NCBI GenBank assembly: GCA_019239425.1
Contig: JAFAZX010000046.1
Location: 60,499-124,498 of the forward strand
Reading direction: 5' to 3'
DNA length: 64,000 nucleotides
From: Acidobacteriota bacterium
GTDB taxonomy: Bacteria > Acidobacteriota > Blastocatellia > Pyrinomonadales > Pyrinomonadaceae
Shown: in pieces, positions 33,858-43,767 of the stretch
Layout of the letters: each line of letters begins with the position of its first letter
Numbering within the stretch: the first letter of the stretch is position 1
Translations under genes and position numbers: made by a program
Notes under the pieces: model-generated
Told to the model about the DNA's origin: nothing
The model's database searches: none
Seen by the model: the letters and a program-made list of their open reading frames with translations, nothing else

Positions 33858-36800
33858 CTAGGCCGGCGCGGCGGCGCGGAGCAGGCGGTCGAGCCAGAGG
33901 TTGGACAACTTCTCCTGCACGGTGTTGGCGCGGAGGCGCGCGTTGAGGTGCTGGAAGTCCACCCGGTCGAGCGGCTGATCCTGGTTGAAGCAGGAGAAGA
34001 CGAAACTCTCGACGCCGGTCTCGGGGTCTACGTGCTTGCAGAGGCACTGCGCGCAGACCTCCTTCATCATGCACTGCATCGGGCTGTTGATGGAGCCGAC
34101 GCCGACGTGCCCCTTCTTCAGGTGCGCGGCGAGGACGCCGTGGCGCGCGCCCTTCACCGCGGCCATCATGCGGTCGGAGCCGATGGCGATGATGCGGTCA
34201 ACCTCCTTCAGGTCGAACAACGGCGCGCCGAGATTCCCCTCGGCGTAGGCGAGCATGGCCTGGACGATGTTGCCGCGGAAGTGCGCGTCCTGCGGGCGTT
34301 GCGCCTCGATCTCGCGCCCCGTGTCGGACGACCAGATGACCTGGTCGGTCGCCTCCTCGATCTCCTCGCGCTTGAAGAGGTCTTTGCCGTCCTTGTAGCC
34401 CGCGAAGTAGATGACGCGGTTGCCCGCGGCCTTCAGGGCCTTCGCGATGGAGAAGAGCACGGCGTTGCCCAGGCCGCCGCCCGCGAGGAGCACGGTCTCG
34501 CCCTCCGGGATTTCGGTCGGCGTGCCCGTCGGCCCCATCACGACGACCTCTTGACCCGGTCTGAGTAAAGCACACTGCCGCGAAGAGGCTCCCATCTCAA
34601 GCACGATGAGACTCAAGAGTCCGGCCTCCTTGTCGACCCACGCGCCCGTGAGCGCGAGCCCCTCCATCGTCAGGCGCGTGCCTTCGACGAGCGGCGCGCC
34701 GGTCTCGTAGTTCTGCAGGCGGTAGAACTGTCCGGGGTGGAACTTGCGCGCCTGCATCGGCGCGCGCACGACGACCTCGACGATGGTGTCGGTCAGGCGC
34801 TCGACGCGCTCGACGCGCGCGACGAGGTTCTCGTCCAACGTTTCTACTAAACGCTCGAAGGCTTCGTCGCGCGCGGGCTGCCCCTCCTCCTTCAGGGCCG
34901 CCAGCTCTTCCGCGAAGAGCGCGACGACTTCGGGGAAGCCGTCCTTCGCCGAGGCCATCGCCTTGACGACGTTGCCGGCATACACGGGGTGGTTGTCGCC
35001 GTAGTAAGAGATGAAGCGCCCTTCGTCCTCGTATGAGGTGAAGAAGCCGCGCTCGCCCTTCGCAGCGGGGACGAGGTGGAACTCGCCGCCCCCGTTCTTC
35101 TCGACCCTGTGCGGCGCGAAGAACTCCTTCCAGTCGTCGAGCGCGAAGGTGCCGGGCCGCTCGCGCTCGTAGATGGTGTTCGGACTCGTGCCCGCCGCGA
35201 CGCAGACCGTGCGCGTAGGGACGCGCAGAGTGTCGTCACAGTTGACGTGCCACTTGCCGGTGGCCGGGTCGCGCGTGACGCGCTCGAAGACGACGGCCGA
35301 GACGGCGCCGTGCTCGTCCGCGACGGCCTCGGCCGGCGACATGTTCTCGATGATGTTGATGCCCTCTTCGAGCGCCTTCGAGACCTCTTCGTGGTTGAGC
35401 CTGTAGGCCGGCGAGTCGATCAGACGTTTCCGATAAACGATGGAGACGCCGCCCCACGCCCGGACGAGTTTGACGAAGTCCGGCTCCTCGCCCGCAGCCT
35501 TCGCGCGCGCGCGCTCCCCGCGCACCGCGCGGCCGTGCGCGACGTACTCTTCGAGCACCGTGCGCTCCTCCGCGTCGAAGCGCTTCCAGACTTCGTCCTC
35601 GCCGAACTCCGCGGCGAGCGCCTCGAAGCGCTCCAAAATCTTCTCGACCTGGACGGGGTAGTAGGCGAAAAGCTCCGTCGCCGTGTCGACGGCCGTCAGC
35701 CCGCCGCCGATGACGACCGCGGGAAGTCTGACTTGCAGGTTCGCCGTCGAGTCGTGCTTGGCCGCGCCCGTCAACTGCAAGGCCATCAGGAAGTCCGAGG
35801 CCTTGCGCACGCCGCGGATGAGGTTGTTCTTCATCGAGACGAGCGTCGGCTTCCCCGCGCCGGTCGCCACCGCGATGTGGTCGAAGCCCAACCCCCAGGC
35901 GTCTTCAATCGAGAGCGTCCCGCCGAAGCGCACGCCGCCGTAGAAGCGGAAGCGTTCGCGCCGCGCGAGCGTGAGGTGCATGAGCGTCAGAAAGTTCTTG
36001 TCCCAGCGCACCGTGATGCCGTACTCCGAGACGCCGCCGAAGCCCGCGAGCACGCGCTCGTCCAACTCGCCCGTGATCTCCCCGTACTCGCGCACCGCGC
36101 GCGGGACGCCGCGCCCGCCCGCCCCCGTCAACAGTTCGTCGAGCGGCTCGATCTTCAAACCGTCGATGCCGACGACGCCGAAGCCCTCGTTCAGAAGAAA
36201 GTGCGCGAGCGTGTAGCCGGCGGGGCCGAGGCCGACGACGAGCACGTTCTTGCCGTTGTATGGAAGCGCGTAAGGTCGCTTTGCGTTAAGAGGATTCCAG
36301 CGCGTGAGCAGTCCGTATATCTCCACGCCGTAAGGAAGCGAGAGGACGTTCGTCAAAACGCCCGTCTCGGCCTGCGGGATGTTGACCGGCTCCTGCTTCT
36401 GGAAGATGCACGACTTCATGCAGTCGTTACAGATGCGGTGGCCCGTGCCCGGGCACATCGGGTTGTCGATGCAGACCAGCGCCAGCGCGCCGATGGAGTC
36501 GCCGTCGCGCTGCAGGACGTGCATCTCCGAAATCTTCTCGTCGAGCGGGCAGCCGCCGAGCGCGATGCCGAGCGGGTTCTTCTTGAGACTGCCGTCCTTC
36601 TCCTTCAACCCCTTCGAGCATGAGTCCTTGTCGCGCTCGTGGCAGTAGAGGCAGTAGTTGACCTCCTCCAAGACCTGCCGCTGCGTGTAGCGCCTGTCGG
36701 TGAGCTTGAAGCCGTCGCGGCGGCGCAGGTTCTTGTCCAGGCCCCGCATCAACTCCGGCAGATCCGCCTCGGGCCTTTCGAGCTGAACCAGGTGCTCGTA

Positions 36801-37634
36801 GTTGAGCGGGTGCGGGAAGCGGAAAGAGACCCAGTCCTTCACACGCTCGCGCGCGTCGGGCCGGAGCGCGTGCGCCGCCGACCACGCTTCCAGAAGCCGC
36901 AACGCCGAGCGGACGAAGGCGCGACTTTCGTCCCCGCCACTCTCATCCTCTTCCGCCCGCCACGCCGCGAGCGACGCCTGCGCCTCAGTCCCCTTCAGCT
37001 GCCTCGCGGCCGCCTCCGTCTCACGCGCGCGCTCGTCCGACCAGGCCTCCTCCTGCCGGACGCCCGGCTTCGGGTAGTTCTTCTCCCACTCCAGAAGGCG
37101 CGCGGCCATCCGCGCCACGCCCAGCTCGCGGTCGTCAGACAGAGTGTCCGCGAACGCCGCGTGCCGCAGGCGTTCGAGCGCCGCGTCCGCCGCCTCGACG
37201 TCCACCTCGGCCGCGCGCTCCGCCGGGAAACTCTTCGTCGCGCGCCGCTGCACGAACTGCTTGAACTGGAAGACGGGGTCTTGCGCGCGTATGCTCTCGG
37301 CCAGCCGCCCCCGCTCCTCTTCGATTCCGAACAGCCGCGCGACGAACCGCGAAAGGTGCGGCGCCGCCTCGATGAGAAGCTCCGACTCCGCCCTCGCCCC
37401 CTTCAAATTCTCGCCGCGCGCTTCGACGTACTCCCTGAGCCGCGCGTGCAGCCGCGCGTCCGCACTCTCGACCTCCGCGTAGAACGCCCCGGCCAGGGCG
37501 CGCAGGCGCGCCGGGCGGTGGAGGTCGCCGTAGGTGAAGCCCTCTACGCCGAGAGGGAAGTCCGTCGTCAACTGTTTATGCTTGGGAGTTTCGTGCGCGG
37601 CGTCGTTCGATTCGACGAAGAGGTCTTGTACCAT
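33858..37634 (-). CDS. Fused flavin oxidoreductase: GltD/NfnB-like plus FNR/[2Fe-2S] NfnA-like domain
   Basis: 1258 residues. After about 300 helical residues come two Cys clusters (YCLYCHERDKDSC and CPGTGHRICNDCMKSC) typical of the [4Fe-4S] domain of glutamate synthase small subunit/NfnB. Next is an FAD-binding segment (VLVVGLGPAGYTLAHFLL) and a second nucleotide site (VVIGGGLTAVDTATEL). From about residue 950 a ferredoxin-reductase-like domain begins (VVVRAPMQARKFHPGQFYRL, NAD site VLLAGGGLGNAVLF), ending with a [2Fe-2S] cluster (EVCAQCLCKHVDPET, FSCFN). The domains correspond to the two Nfn transhydrogenase subunits fused B-to-A. Electron bifurcation is plausible, not shown. Confidence 0.85.
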   Translation of the reverse strand: MVQDLFVESNDAAHETPKHKQLTTDFPLGVEGFTYGDLHRPARLRALAGAFYAEVESADARLHARLREYVEARGENLKGARAESELLIEAAPHLSRFVARLFGIEEERGRLAESIRAQDPVFQFKQFVQRRATKSFPAERAAEVDVEAADAALERLRHAAFADTLSDDRELGVARMAARLLEWEKNYPKPGVRQEEAWSDERARETEAAARQLKGTEAQASLAAWRAEEDESGGDESRAFVRSALRLLEAWSAAHALRPDARERVKDWVSFRFPHPLNYEHLVQLERPEADLPELMRGLDKNLRRRDGFKLTDRRYTQRQVLEEVNYCLYCHERDKDSCSKGLKEKDGSLKKNPLGIALGGCPLDEKISEMHVLQRDGDSIGALALVCIDNPMCPGTGHRICNDCMKSCIFQKQEPVNIPQAETGVLTNVLSLPYGVEIYGLLTRWNPLNAKRPYALPYNGKNVLVVGLGPAGYTLAHFLLNEGFGVVGIDGLKIEPLDELLTGAGGRGVPRAVREYGEITGELDERVLAGFGGVSEYGITVRWDKNFLTLMHLTLARRERFRFYGGVRFGGTLSIEDAWGLGFDHIAVATGAGKPTLVSMKNNLIRGVRKASDFLMALQLTGAAKHDSTANLQVRLPAVVIGGGLTAVDTATELFAYYPVQVEKILERFEALAAEFGEDEVWKRFDAEERTVLEEYVAHGRAVRGERARAKAAGEEPDFVKLVRAWGGVSIVYRKRLIDSPAYRLNHEEVSKALEEGINIIENMSPAEAVADEHGAVSAVVFERVTRDPATGKWHVNCDDTLRVPTRTVCVAAGTSPNTIYERERPGTFALDDWKEFFAPHRVEKNGGGEFHLVPAAKGERGFFTSYEDEGRFISYYGDNHPVYAGNVVKAMASAKDGFPEVVALFAEELAALKEEGQPARDEAFERLVETLDENLVARVERVERLTDTIVEVVVRAPMQARKFHPGQFYRLQNYETGAPLVEGTRLTMEGLALTGAWVDKEAGLLSLIVLEMGASSRQCALLRPGQEVVVMGPTGTPTEIPEGETVLLAGGGLGNAVLFSIAKALKAAGNRVIYFAGYKDGKDLFKREEIEEATDQVIWSSDTGREIEAQRPQDAHFRGNIVQAMLAYAEGNLGAPLFDLKEVDRIIAIGSDRMMAAVKGARHGVLAAHLKKGHVGVGSINSPMQCMMKEVCAQCLCKHVDPETGVESFVFSCFNQDQPLDRVDFQHLNARLRANTVQEKLSNLWLDRLLRAAAPA

Positions 37635-37819
37635 TTATGAAGTGTCCGACTCTCTCAGAGCTTCTCGGCCGGGGAGCGTGCCACAAAGGCGCGGTGCTCA
37701 AGAAGGCGCGCCGGGGCCGAGTATAGCACCGCCCCCGCTGCCCCCCGAAAGACACGAGCCCCGCCCCGATACTGCCCTCTTCTCGACCACCCGCGCCGTG
37801 ACAACTGCCGCCGGCGCGC

Positions 37820-37849
37820 TTGCCATCTGCGCCGCCGCGCCTTTATAAT
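37820..37849 (+). promoter_or_regulatory. Sigma-70-type promoter of tRNA-Glu
   Basis: TTGCCA (37820-37825), 18-bp spacer, TATAAT (37844-37849), 13 bp before the tRNA 5' end. The -10 context CTTTATAATCG matches the other tRNA promoter at 12183-12188. Confidence 0.72.
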
Positions 37850-37862
37850 CGCCCTCGTTTTC

Positions 37863-37936
<74 letters not shown>

Positions 37937-37960
37937 TAAATCCCGCCAGATTTAATTCCC

Positions 37961-38410
37961 ATGAACAGCAGCAGCGCTCGTAAAAGTGCTTTTCTTGGCA
38001 TACCTCACGGGACGGCCTGCGGCCGCCTGCGCAAGATGATTCTCTTCAACCTTCTCAGAAGACACGGCGAGAACGTCTGCTTCAAATGCACCCGGCTCAT
38101 AGAGACTGCCGACGAGCTGAGCATCGAGCATAAGGAGCCCTGGGAAGGCGTCAGCGTCGAGCTCTTCTGGGACTTGGAGAACATCTCCTTCTCACACCTG
38201 CGGTGCAACAGGACTCACCGCCGGAAAGGCGGCCGCGCGGACACGAAGAAGGTCGGCCCCGACGGCACGGCCTGGTGCCGGAACTGTAAAGCCTTCCTTC
38301 ACATCTCCGCATTCAGCCGTCACTCCTCGCGCTGGAACGGCTTGCAGCCCTGGTGCAACGGCTGCTACGAACGGCGGAGGAAGCAGTCCAAAGTCTCGCC
38401 GGAGAGCTAA
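37961..38410 (+). CDS. Free-standing HNH endonuclease-like protein next to tRNA-Glu
   Basis: 149 residues, starting 24 nt after the tRNA. It has the pattern of free-standing homing-type HNH proteins: GTACGRLRKMILFNLL, NVCFKCTRLI (zinc pair), ELSIEHKEPWEG (catalytic His in EHK), SFSHLRCNRTHRRKG, then a second zinc module WCRNCKAF and QPWCNGCYERR. Known role of relatives: site-specific cleavage that drives spread of the gene. Codon use is noticeably less GC-biased than in neighbours, which supports recent acquisition. It probably reads from the tRNA promoter or its own. Confidence 0.83.
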   Translation: MNSSSARKSAFLGIPHGTACGRLRKMILFNLLRRHGENVCFKCTRLIETADELSIEHKEPWEGVSVELFWDLENISFSHLRCNRTHRRKGGRADTKKVGPDGTAWCRNCKAFLHISAFSRHSSRWNGLQPWCNGCYERRRKQSKVSPES

Positions 38411-38570
38411 CTCACCTTACCCCGACGGCCCTTTTGTTCCGCGCCCCAATTAATTAATGGGTCGGCGAATCGGCCAAAAAATAATCAATACCTCCCCATT
38501 TGACCAAAGGCGCGCGTCTGAGCGATGCTGTCTCGTTAAAGCCAAACTTTCATCCCTGTGAGACACAGCC

Positions 38571-39746
38571 ATGAGTAAAGCAGCAACCGAATCTTACGCG
38601 AGCGGCCCCCTGACCTCTTACACCGAGGACGAGCAGATGTTCCGCGCCTCCGTGCGCGAGTTCGCCGAGGGCGAGATACGGCCCCGCGTCGAGGAGATGG
38701 ACGAGCACGCGAAGATGGCCCCCGAAGTCCTCAAGCAGCTCTTCGAATTGGGCCTGATGGGCGTCGAGACGCCCGAGGAGTACGGCGGCACGGGCGCGTC
38801 GTTCTTCATGGCGATCATCGGCGTCGAGGAGCTGTCGCGCGTCGACCCGTCGGTCGGCGTCCTGATGGACGTGCAGAACACGCTCGTCAACAACGCCTTC
38901 ATCCGCTACGCCTCGCCCGAGCAGAAGAAGAAGTACCTGCCGCGCCTCGCCTCCGACACCGTCGGCGCCTACGCCCTGAGCGAGGCCGGGTCGGGCTCCG
39001 ACGCCTTCGCCATGCAGACGCGGGCGGTGGACAAGGGCGACCACTACGAGCTGACCGGCCAGAAGCTCTGGATCACGAACGGCAACGAGGCGGGCGTCTT
39101 CATCGTCTTCGCCAACGCGAAGCCGGAGGAGGGCTACCGCGGGATCACCGCCTTCATCGTCGAGAAGGGTTTCGAAGGCTTCTCCGTCGGCAAGAAGGAG
39201 AACAAGCTCGGCATCCGGGCCTCTTCGACGACCGAGATCATCCTCGACGGCTGCAAGGTGCCGAAGGAGAACGTGCTCGGCGAGTTCGGCAAGGGCTACA
39301 AAGTTTCGATTGAGACTTTGAACGAGGGGCGCATCGGCATCGGCGCGCAGATGATCGGCCTCGCCCGCGGCGCTCTGGAGCACGCCCTGCGCTACACGGC
39401 CGAGCGGACGCAGTTCAAGCAGCCCATCAACCAGTTCCAGGGCGTGCAGTTCCAGCTGGCCGAGATGGCGACCGAGCTCGAGGCGGCGCGCCTGATGGTC
39501 TACAACGCCGCGCGCATGAAGGACGCCGGCCTCAACTTCGTCAAGGAGGCGGCGATGGCGAAGCTCTACTCCTCGCGCGTCGCGGAGAAGGTGTCGTCGA
39601 AGGCCATCGAACTCTACGGCGGCTACGGCTTCGTCAAGGACTACCCCGTCGAAAAGCTCTGGCGCGACTCCAAGATCGGCGCCATCTATGAGGGCACTTC
39701 GAACATGCAGTTGCAGACCATCGCCAAGCTGATTATTGGAAAGTAG
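38571..39746 (+). CDS. Acyl-CoA dehydrogenase
   Basis: 391 residues, standard length. FAD/substrate motifs: AYALSEAGSGSDAFAMQTRA, WITNGNEAGVFIVFA, and the C-terminal LWRDSKIGAIYEGTSNMQLQ, whose Glu (EGTS) is the usual catalytic base. It oxidises an acyl-CoA to the enoyl-CoA, passing electrons to ETF. The nearby fused branched-chain-type E1 suggests a short branched-chain acyl-CoA substrate, but specificity cannot be read. A repeat hairpin starts 9 nt after the stop. Confidence 0.95.
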   Translation: MSKAATESYASGPLTSYTEDEQMFRASVREFAEGEIRPRVEEMDEHAKMAPEVLKQLFELGLMGVETPEEYGGTGASFFMAIIGVEELSRVDPSVGVLMDVQNTLVNNAFIRYASPEQKKKYLPRLASDTVGAYALSEAGSGSDAFAMQTRAVDKGDHYELTGQKLWITNGNEAGVFIVFANAKPEEGYRGITAFIVEKGFEGFSVGKKENKLGIRASSTTEIILDGCKVPKENVLGEFGKGYKVSIETLNEGRIGIGAQMIGLARGALEHALRYTAERTQFKQPINQFQGVQFQLAEMATELEAARLMVYNAARMKDAGLNFVKEAAMAKLYSSRVAEKVSSKAIELYGGYGFVKDYPVEKLWRDSKIGAIYEGTSNMQLQTIAKLIIGK

Positions 39747-39755
39747 CCGGAGGAC

Positions 39756-39841
39756 GTGATAAGTGATGAGTGATAAGTGATAAGAAAATACAAGCCCCGC
39801 TTGCTTTCTTTCTTATCACTTATCACTCATCACTTATCACC
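39756..39841. repeat. Perfect 29-bp inverted repeat of GTGATAA heptamers
   Basis: Arms 39756-39784 and 39812-39840 are exact complements (GTGATAA, GTGATGA, GTGATAA, GTGATAA, G) around a 27-bp loop. The same 29-mer arm occurs at 19913-19941 with an unrelated loop. It lies between acyl-CoA dehydrogenase and the small TPR gene. Confidence 0.93.
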
Positions 39842-39852
39842 TGATTAACGCT

Positions 39853-40176
39853 ATGGCCGCATCCAGAATCGACATCTTCCGCATGATGCTCGAAGGCGAC
39901 CCCGACAACACGGCGGTCATGTTCGGGCTGGCGAAGGAGTACGAGAAGGCCGGGCGCTTCGACGAGATGGTCGAGGTGCTCACCGACTATCTCCAGCGCG
40001 CCGACGACGAGGGCAACGCCTACGGCATGCTCGCCGCCGCCTACTTGAAAACCGGCAGGCGCGACGCCGCCCGCCTCGCCTATGAAAAGGGCGCCGAGGT
40101 CGCACAGGCCCACGGCCACCCCTCGATGGCGCAGGACTACCGCTTCGCGCTCGAGACGGAGTTCGACGAAGATTAG
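39853..40176 (+). CDS. Small TPR-like protein
   Basis: 107 residues forming about two and a half TPR units: DNTAVMFGLAKEYEKAGRFD, EMVEVLTDYLQRADDEGNAY, GMLAAAYLKTGRRDAARLAY. The tail is acidic (ETEFDED). No signal peptide, cytosolic. It lies 30 nt before the fused E1 gene and could be an accessory of that complex, but no evidence beyond position supports this. Confidence 0.85.
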   Translation: MAASRIDIFRMMLEGDPDNTAVMFGLAKEYEKAGRFDEMVEVLTDYLQRADDEGNAYGMLAAAYLKTGRRDAARLAYEKGAEVAQAHGHPSMAQDYRFALETEFDED

Positions 40177-40206
40177 GGTTCGTTATTTTCATCGAAGGAC
40201 TTAAAC

Positions 40207-42327
40207 ATGGCGACCGAGATTAGAGAGAAGGTGTATCGGGGCCTCGGCCGGGAGGAGTTGGTGGGCATCTACCGGACGATGTACCTCTCAAGGCGCATCG
40301 ACGACAAGGAGATTCAGCTCAAGGGGCAGAACAAAATCTTCTTCCAGATTTCGGGCGCGGGGCACGAGGCCGTCCTGACGGCCGCGGGGCTGGCCTTCAA
40401 GTCCGGGTACGACTGGTTCTTCCCCTACTACCGCGACCGCGCGCTCTGCCTGCAACTCGGCGTCACGCCCCTCGAGATGCTGCTCGCGGCCGTCGGCGCC
40501 GAGGCCGACCCCAGCTCGCACGGCCGCCAGATGCCCTCGCACTGGGGCCACACGAAGTTCAACATCGTCTCCTCCTCTTCGCCCACGGGCACGCAGTTCC
40601 TGCACGCCGTCGGCGCCGCCGAGGCGAGCTACCGCGCCACGCTCTCCGAAGGCATCAGGGAGAAGGTCAAAGGCTTCAAGGGCGACGAGGTCGCCTACTG
40701 CTCGGCCGGCGACGGCACGACGAGCGAGGGCGAGTTCTGGGAGGCGCTGAACACCGCGAGCAACCTGCGGCTCCCCGTCGTCTTCCTCATCGAGGACAAC
40801 GGCTACGCCATCAGCGTCCCCGTCGAGGTGCAGACCGCGGGCGGCGACGTGTCGCGCCTCGTCGAGAACTTCCCGGACCTGCTCGTCCTGCGCTGCGACG
40901 GCACAGACCCGGTCGAGTCCCTGGAGACCTTGAAGCAGGCCGTCGAGTACTGCCGCCAGAGGAAAGGCCCCGCGCTCGTCCACGCGAAAGTCATCCGCCC
41001 CTACTCGCACTCGCTCTCCGACGACGAGAAGCTCTACCGCCCCGACGAGGAGCGCACGTCGGACGCCGAGCGCGACCCCGTCAAGCGCTTCGGCGCGCTG
41101 CTCGTCGAGGAGGGCTTCGTCACGCAGGAGGAGTTGCAGAAGCTCAAAGGCGAAGTCGACCGCGAGGTCAACGAGGCCGCCGACGCGGCGCTCCTGAGCC
41201 CGCAGCCCGCGAAGGAGACGGCCCAGCTCTACGTCTACTCGCCCGACGTCGACCCCGCGTCCGCTGAGTTCGACACCGAAGGGGGCGCAGAGCTTTCGGG
41301 GAACCCCGGCACGATGGTCGACCTCATCAACCGCTGCCTGCACGAAGAGATGGCGCGCGACTCTTCCGTCCTCGTCTTCGGCGAGGACGTGGCCGACGTT
41401 TCGCGCGAGCAGTACCTTGAGAAGGTGAAGGGCAAGGGCGGCGTCTTCAAGGTCACCGCGAACCTGCAACGACGTTTCGGCGCGGCGCGCGTCTTCAACT
41501 CGCCGCTCGCCGAGGCCAACATCGTCGGCCGCGCGATAGGGCTTGCGGCGCGCGGCCTCAAGCCCGTCGTCGAGATACAGTTCTTCGACTACATCTGGCC
41601 GGCCTACCACCAGATTCGGAACGAGCTGGCCCTGATGCGCTGGCGCTCGGGCAACGAGTTCAAGTGCCCGGTCGTCATCCGCTGCCCCGTCGGCGGCTAC
41701 CTCAAGGGCGGCGCCGTCTACCACTCGCAGTCGGGCGACACCATCTTCACGCACGTCCCGGGGCTGCGCGTCGTCTACCCTTCGAACGCGCTCGACGCGA
41801 ACGGCCTGCTGCGCACGGCCATCAGGTGCGACGACCCCGTGCTCTTCCTCGAACACAAGCACCTCTACCGGCAGGCCTACAACAAGTCGCAGTACCCCGG
41901 CGACGACTTCCTGATCCCTTTCGGGAAGGCGAAGACGGTGCGCGAGGGGGGCGACGTGACCGTCGTCACTTACGGCGCGCTCGTCCAGCGCTCGCTCGTC
42001 GCCGCCAAGCAGGCCGAGCAGCAGCGGGGCCTCAGCGTCGAGGTCATCGACCTGCGCACGCTCGCCCCGTACGACTGGGAGGCGATCAAGACGAGCGTCT
42101 GCAAGACCAACCGCCTCATCGTCGCGCACGAGGACACGCGCACGCACGGCTTCGGCGCCGAGGTTGCCGCGCGCGTCTCCGAAGAGCTGTTCGAGCACCT
42201 CGACGCGCCCGTCCGCCGCGTCGCCGCCCTCGACACCTTCGTCGCCTACGCCCCGCAGGTCGAAGACCACATCCTCCCGCAGGTGGACGACGTCTTCCGC
42301 GCCATCACGGAGCTGTGCGCGTACTGA
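40207..42327 (+). CDS. Fused E1 alpha-beta of a branched-chain 2-oxoacid (or pyruvate) dehydrogenase
   Basis: 706 residues: alpha half (about 1-330) and beta half (about 370-706) in one chain. The thiamine diphosphate motif is [19 protein letters not shown] near residue 165, ending in [14 protein letters not shown]. The alpha half also shows [15 protein letters not shown] and [11 protein letters not shown]. The beta half has [40 protein letters not shown] and [16 protein letters not shown]1 decarboxylates the 2-oxoacid and acylates the E2 lipoyl arm. Sequence style is closest to 2-oxoisovalerate dehydrogenase; with an upstream acyl-CoA dehydrogenase it fits Val/Leu/Ile breakdown. E2 and E3 are not in the window. 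Confidence 0.93.
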   Translation: MATEIREKVYRGLGREELVGIYRTMYLSRRIDDKEIQLKGQNKIFFQISGAGHEAVLTAAGLAFKSGYDWFFPYYRDRALCLQLGVTPLEMLLAAVGAEADPSSHGRQMPSHWGHTKFNIVSSSSPTGTQFLHAVGAAEASYRATLSEGIREKVKGFKGDEVAYCSAGDGTTSEGEFWEALNTASNLRLPVVFLIEDNGYAISVPVEVQTAGGDVSRLVENFPDLLVLRCDGTDPVESLETLKQAVEYCRQRKGPALVHAKVIRPYSHSLSDDEKLYRPDEERTSDAERDPVKRFGALLVEEGFVTQEELQKLKGEVDREVNEAADAALLSPQPAKETAQLYVYSPDVDPASAEFDTEGGAELSGNPGTMVDLINRCLHEEMARDSSVLVFGEDVADVSREQYLEKVKGKGGVFKVTANLQRRFGAARVFNSPLAEANIVGRAIGLAARGLKPVVEIQFFDYIWPAYHQIRNELALMRWRSGNEFKCPVVIRCPVGGYLKGGAVYHSQSGDTIFTHVPGLRVVYPSNALDANGLLRTAIRCDDPVLFLEHKHLYRQAYNKSQYPGDDFLIPFGKAKTVREGGDVTVVTYGALVQRSLVAAKQAEQQRGLSVEVIDLRTLAPYDWEAIKTSVCKTNRLIVAHEDTRTHGFGAEVAARVSEELFEHLDAPVRRVAALDTFVAYAPQVEDHILPQVDDVFRAITELCAY

Positions 42328-42329
42328 GG

Positions 42330-42398
42330 AGGGTGCTGGGTGCTGGTTTGTAGACGGGCTCACCGTTCTTACACCAGCACCCAGCACCAGCACCCCTT
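42330..42398. repeat. Inverted repeat of GGTGCTG heptamers
   Basis: Left arm 42331-42347 (GGGTGCTGGGTGCTGG), right arm 42372-42397 with the complement and one extra unit, loop about 25 bp; begins 3 nt after the E1 stop. Confidence 0.82.
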
Positions 42399-42456
42399 CC
42401 GCCTTCTGCGAAATGCCTCACAGAACCGCGCCTGACACAGTTTTGACATAAAGCGG

Positions 42457-42484
42457 TTGACTTCTGCGCGAATCCCGGCATAAT
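42457..42484 (+). promoter_or_regulatory. Sigma-70-type promoter for the trypsin-like protease gene
   Basis: TTGACT (42457-42462), 16-bp spacer, CATAAT (42479-42484). This implies a leader of about 120 nt before the ATG at 42610. Confidence 0.65.
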
Positions 42485-42609
42485 GGCCGAACGCCGTGCG
42501 TTTCGGCGCGAGCGGCCGAGCCGCCGGGTTTCGCCCGTTGAACCCCTTCCCCGACGGAGCCGAGAAGGCCGAGGCTCCACACACCCTTTTTGAGAAGAAA
42601 GCCCCCGAG

Positions 42610-43767
42610 ATGTTGATTCGCAAGCTTCCCCTGTGGCTGGCGCTCGCCGCGCTTTTCGTCTTCGCAGCCCCCGCCTCGCGCGCCGAAGGCCTGGACTCGC
42701 TCCCGGAGCTGATCCGCCGCGTCAAACCCTCGGTCGTCTCCGTCATCACCTACAACGCGAAGGGCGAGGTCGCGCTCACGGGCAGCGGCTTCTTCATCCG
42801 GCCGGGCCAGGTCTTGACGAACCTCCACGTCGTCGAGGGCGCGCACCACGCAGAGGTGCGCACGTTCGAGGGCAAGGGCAAGACCTACCAGGTCGCGGGC
42901 CTGACGAGCGTCGATGAGGACGGCGACCTCGCCGTCCTCAACGTGGACATGCCCCTGGAGCGCGCGAACGTCGTCGAGACGACCGCCGCCGTGCCCGAGG
43001 AGGGCGAGCACGTCTTCGTCATCGGCAACCCGCTGCGGCTCGAAGGCTCCGTGGCCGACGGCATCGTCTCGGCCGTGCGCGAGGTGCCGGGCCTCGGCCG
43101 CATCGTGCAGATCACGGCGCCCATCTCGCACGGCAACTCGGGCAGCCCCGTCTTCAACATGAAGGGGCAGGTCCTGGGCGTCGTCACCATCCGCGTGATG
43201 AACGGGCAGAACATCAACCTCGCGCTCGGCGCGCCGCGCCTCAGCAGCCTGAAGCCGGCCGAGCGCCTGCTCAGCTTCGAAGACCTCGCGCGCATGACCG
43301 GCGACGAGCAGAAGCCGGACTCCATCGCCGACTGGTGGTACCGCAACGGCCTCAACTCGCTCTGGCTCGGCAACTACGACAGCGCGCTCGGCTACTTCGA
43401 GACGGCGGTGAACAAGAACCCGCAGCGCGCCGACGCGTGGATTCAGGTCGGCTTCTGCAAGGTCAAGCAGGGCAAGAACCAGGACGCCATCCGCGCCTTC
43501 GAGCAGGCCCTGAAGCTGAAGCCCAACTCGTACGAGGCCCTCAACAAGCTCGGCGACGCGTACTACTACGCCGGCAACTACTACAAGGCGCTCGACGCCT
43601 ACAAGCGCGCGGTCGCGCTCCGGCCCGACCTCGCCGAAGGGCACTACAACCTCGGCTCCGTCCACCTCGAACTCGGCGAACGCGCCGAAGCGCTCGCCCA
43701 GGCCGCGCTCCTCAAACCGCTCGACGCCGCGCTCCACCAGAAGCTCCTGCGGGAGATTGGGAAGTAG
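42610..43767 (+). CDS. Exported trypsin-like serine protease with C-terminal TPR repeats
   Basis: 385 residues. Signal peptide LIRKLPLWLALAALFVFAAP ending in SRA. The S1C-type protease domain has a full triad: H73 (NLHVVEG), D106 (DGDLAVL), S177 (GNSGSPVF). From about residue 235 there are three TPRs (NSLWLGNYDSALGYFETAVN, AWIQVGFCKVKQGKNQDAIR, EALNKLGDAYYYAGNYYKAL). Unlike DegP there is no PDZ domain; the TPRs probably recruit substrates or partners. The TAG stop is the first word of the following GTAGGCA repeat. Confidence 0.93.
   Translation: MLIRKLPLWLALAALFVFAAPASRAEGLDSLPELIRRVKPSVVSVITYNAKGEVALTGSGFFIRPGQVLTNLHVVEGAHHAEVRTFEGKGKTYQVAGLTSVDEDGDLAVLNVDMPLERANVVETTAAVPEEGEHVFVIGNPLRLEGSVADGIVSAVREVPGLGRIVQITAPISHGNSGSPVFNMKGQVLGVVTIRVMNGQNINLALGAPRLSSLKPAERLLSFEDLARMTGDEQKPDSIADWWYRNGLNSLWLGNYDSALGYFETAVNKNPQRADAWIQVGFCKVKQGKNQDAIRAFEQALKLKPNSYEALNKLGDAYYYAGNYYKALDAYKRAVALRPDLAEGHYNLGSVHLELGERAEALAQAALLKPLDAALHQKLLREIGK

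Noticed and set aside
40288..42393. 701-codon minus-strand frame opposite the fused E1 gene
   Set aside because: Antisense shadow: the plus strand carries unmistakable thiamine-enzyme motifs.
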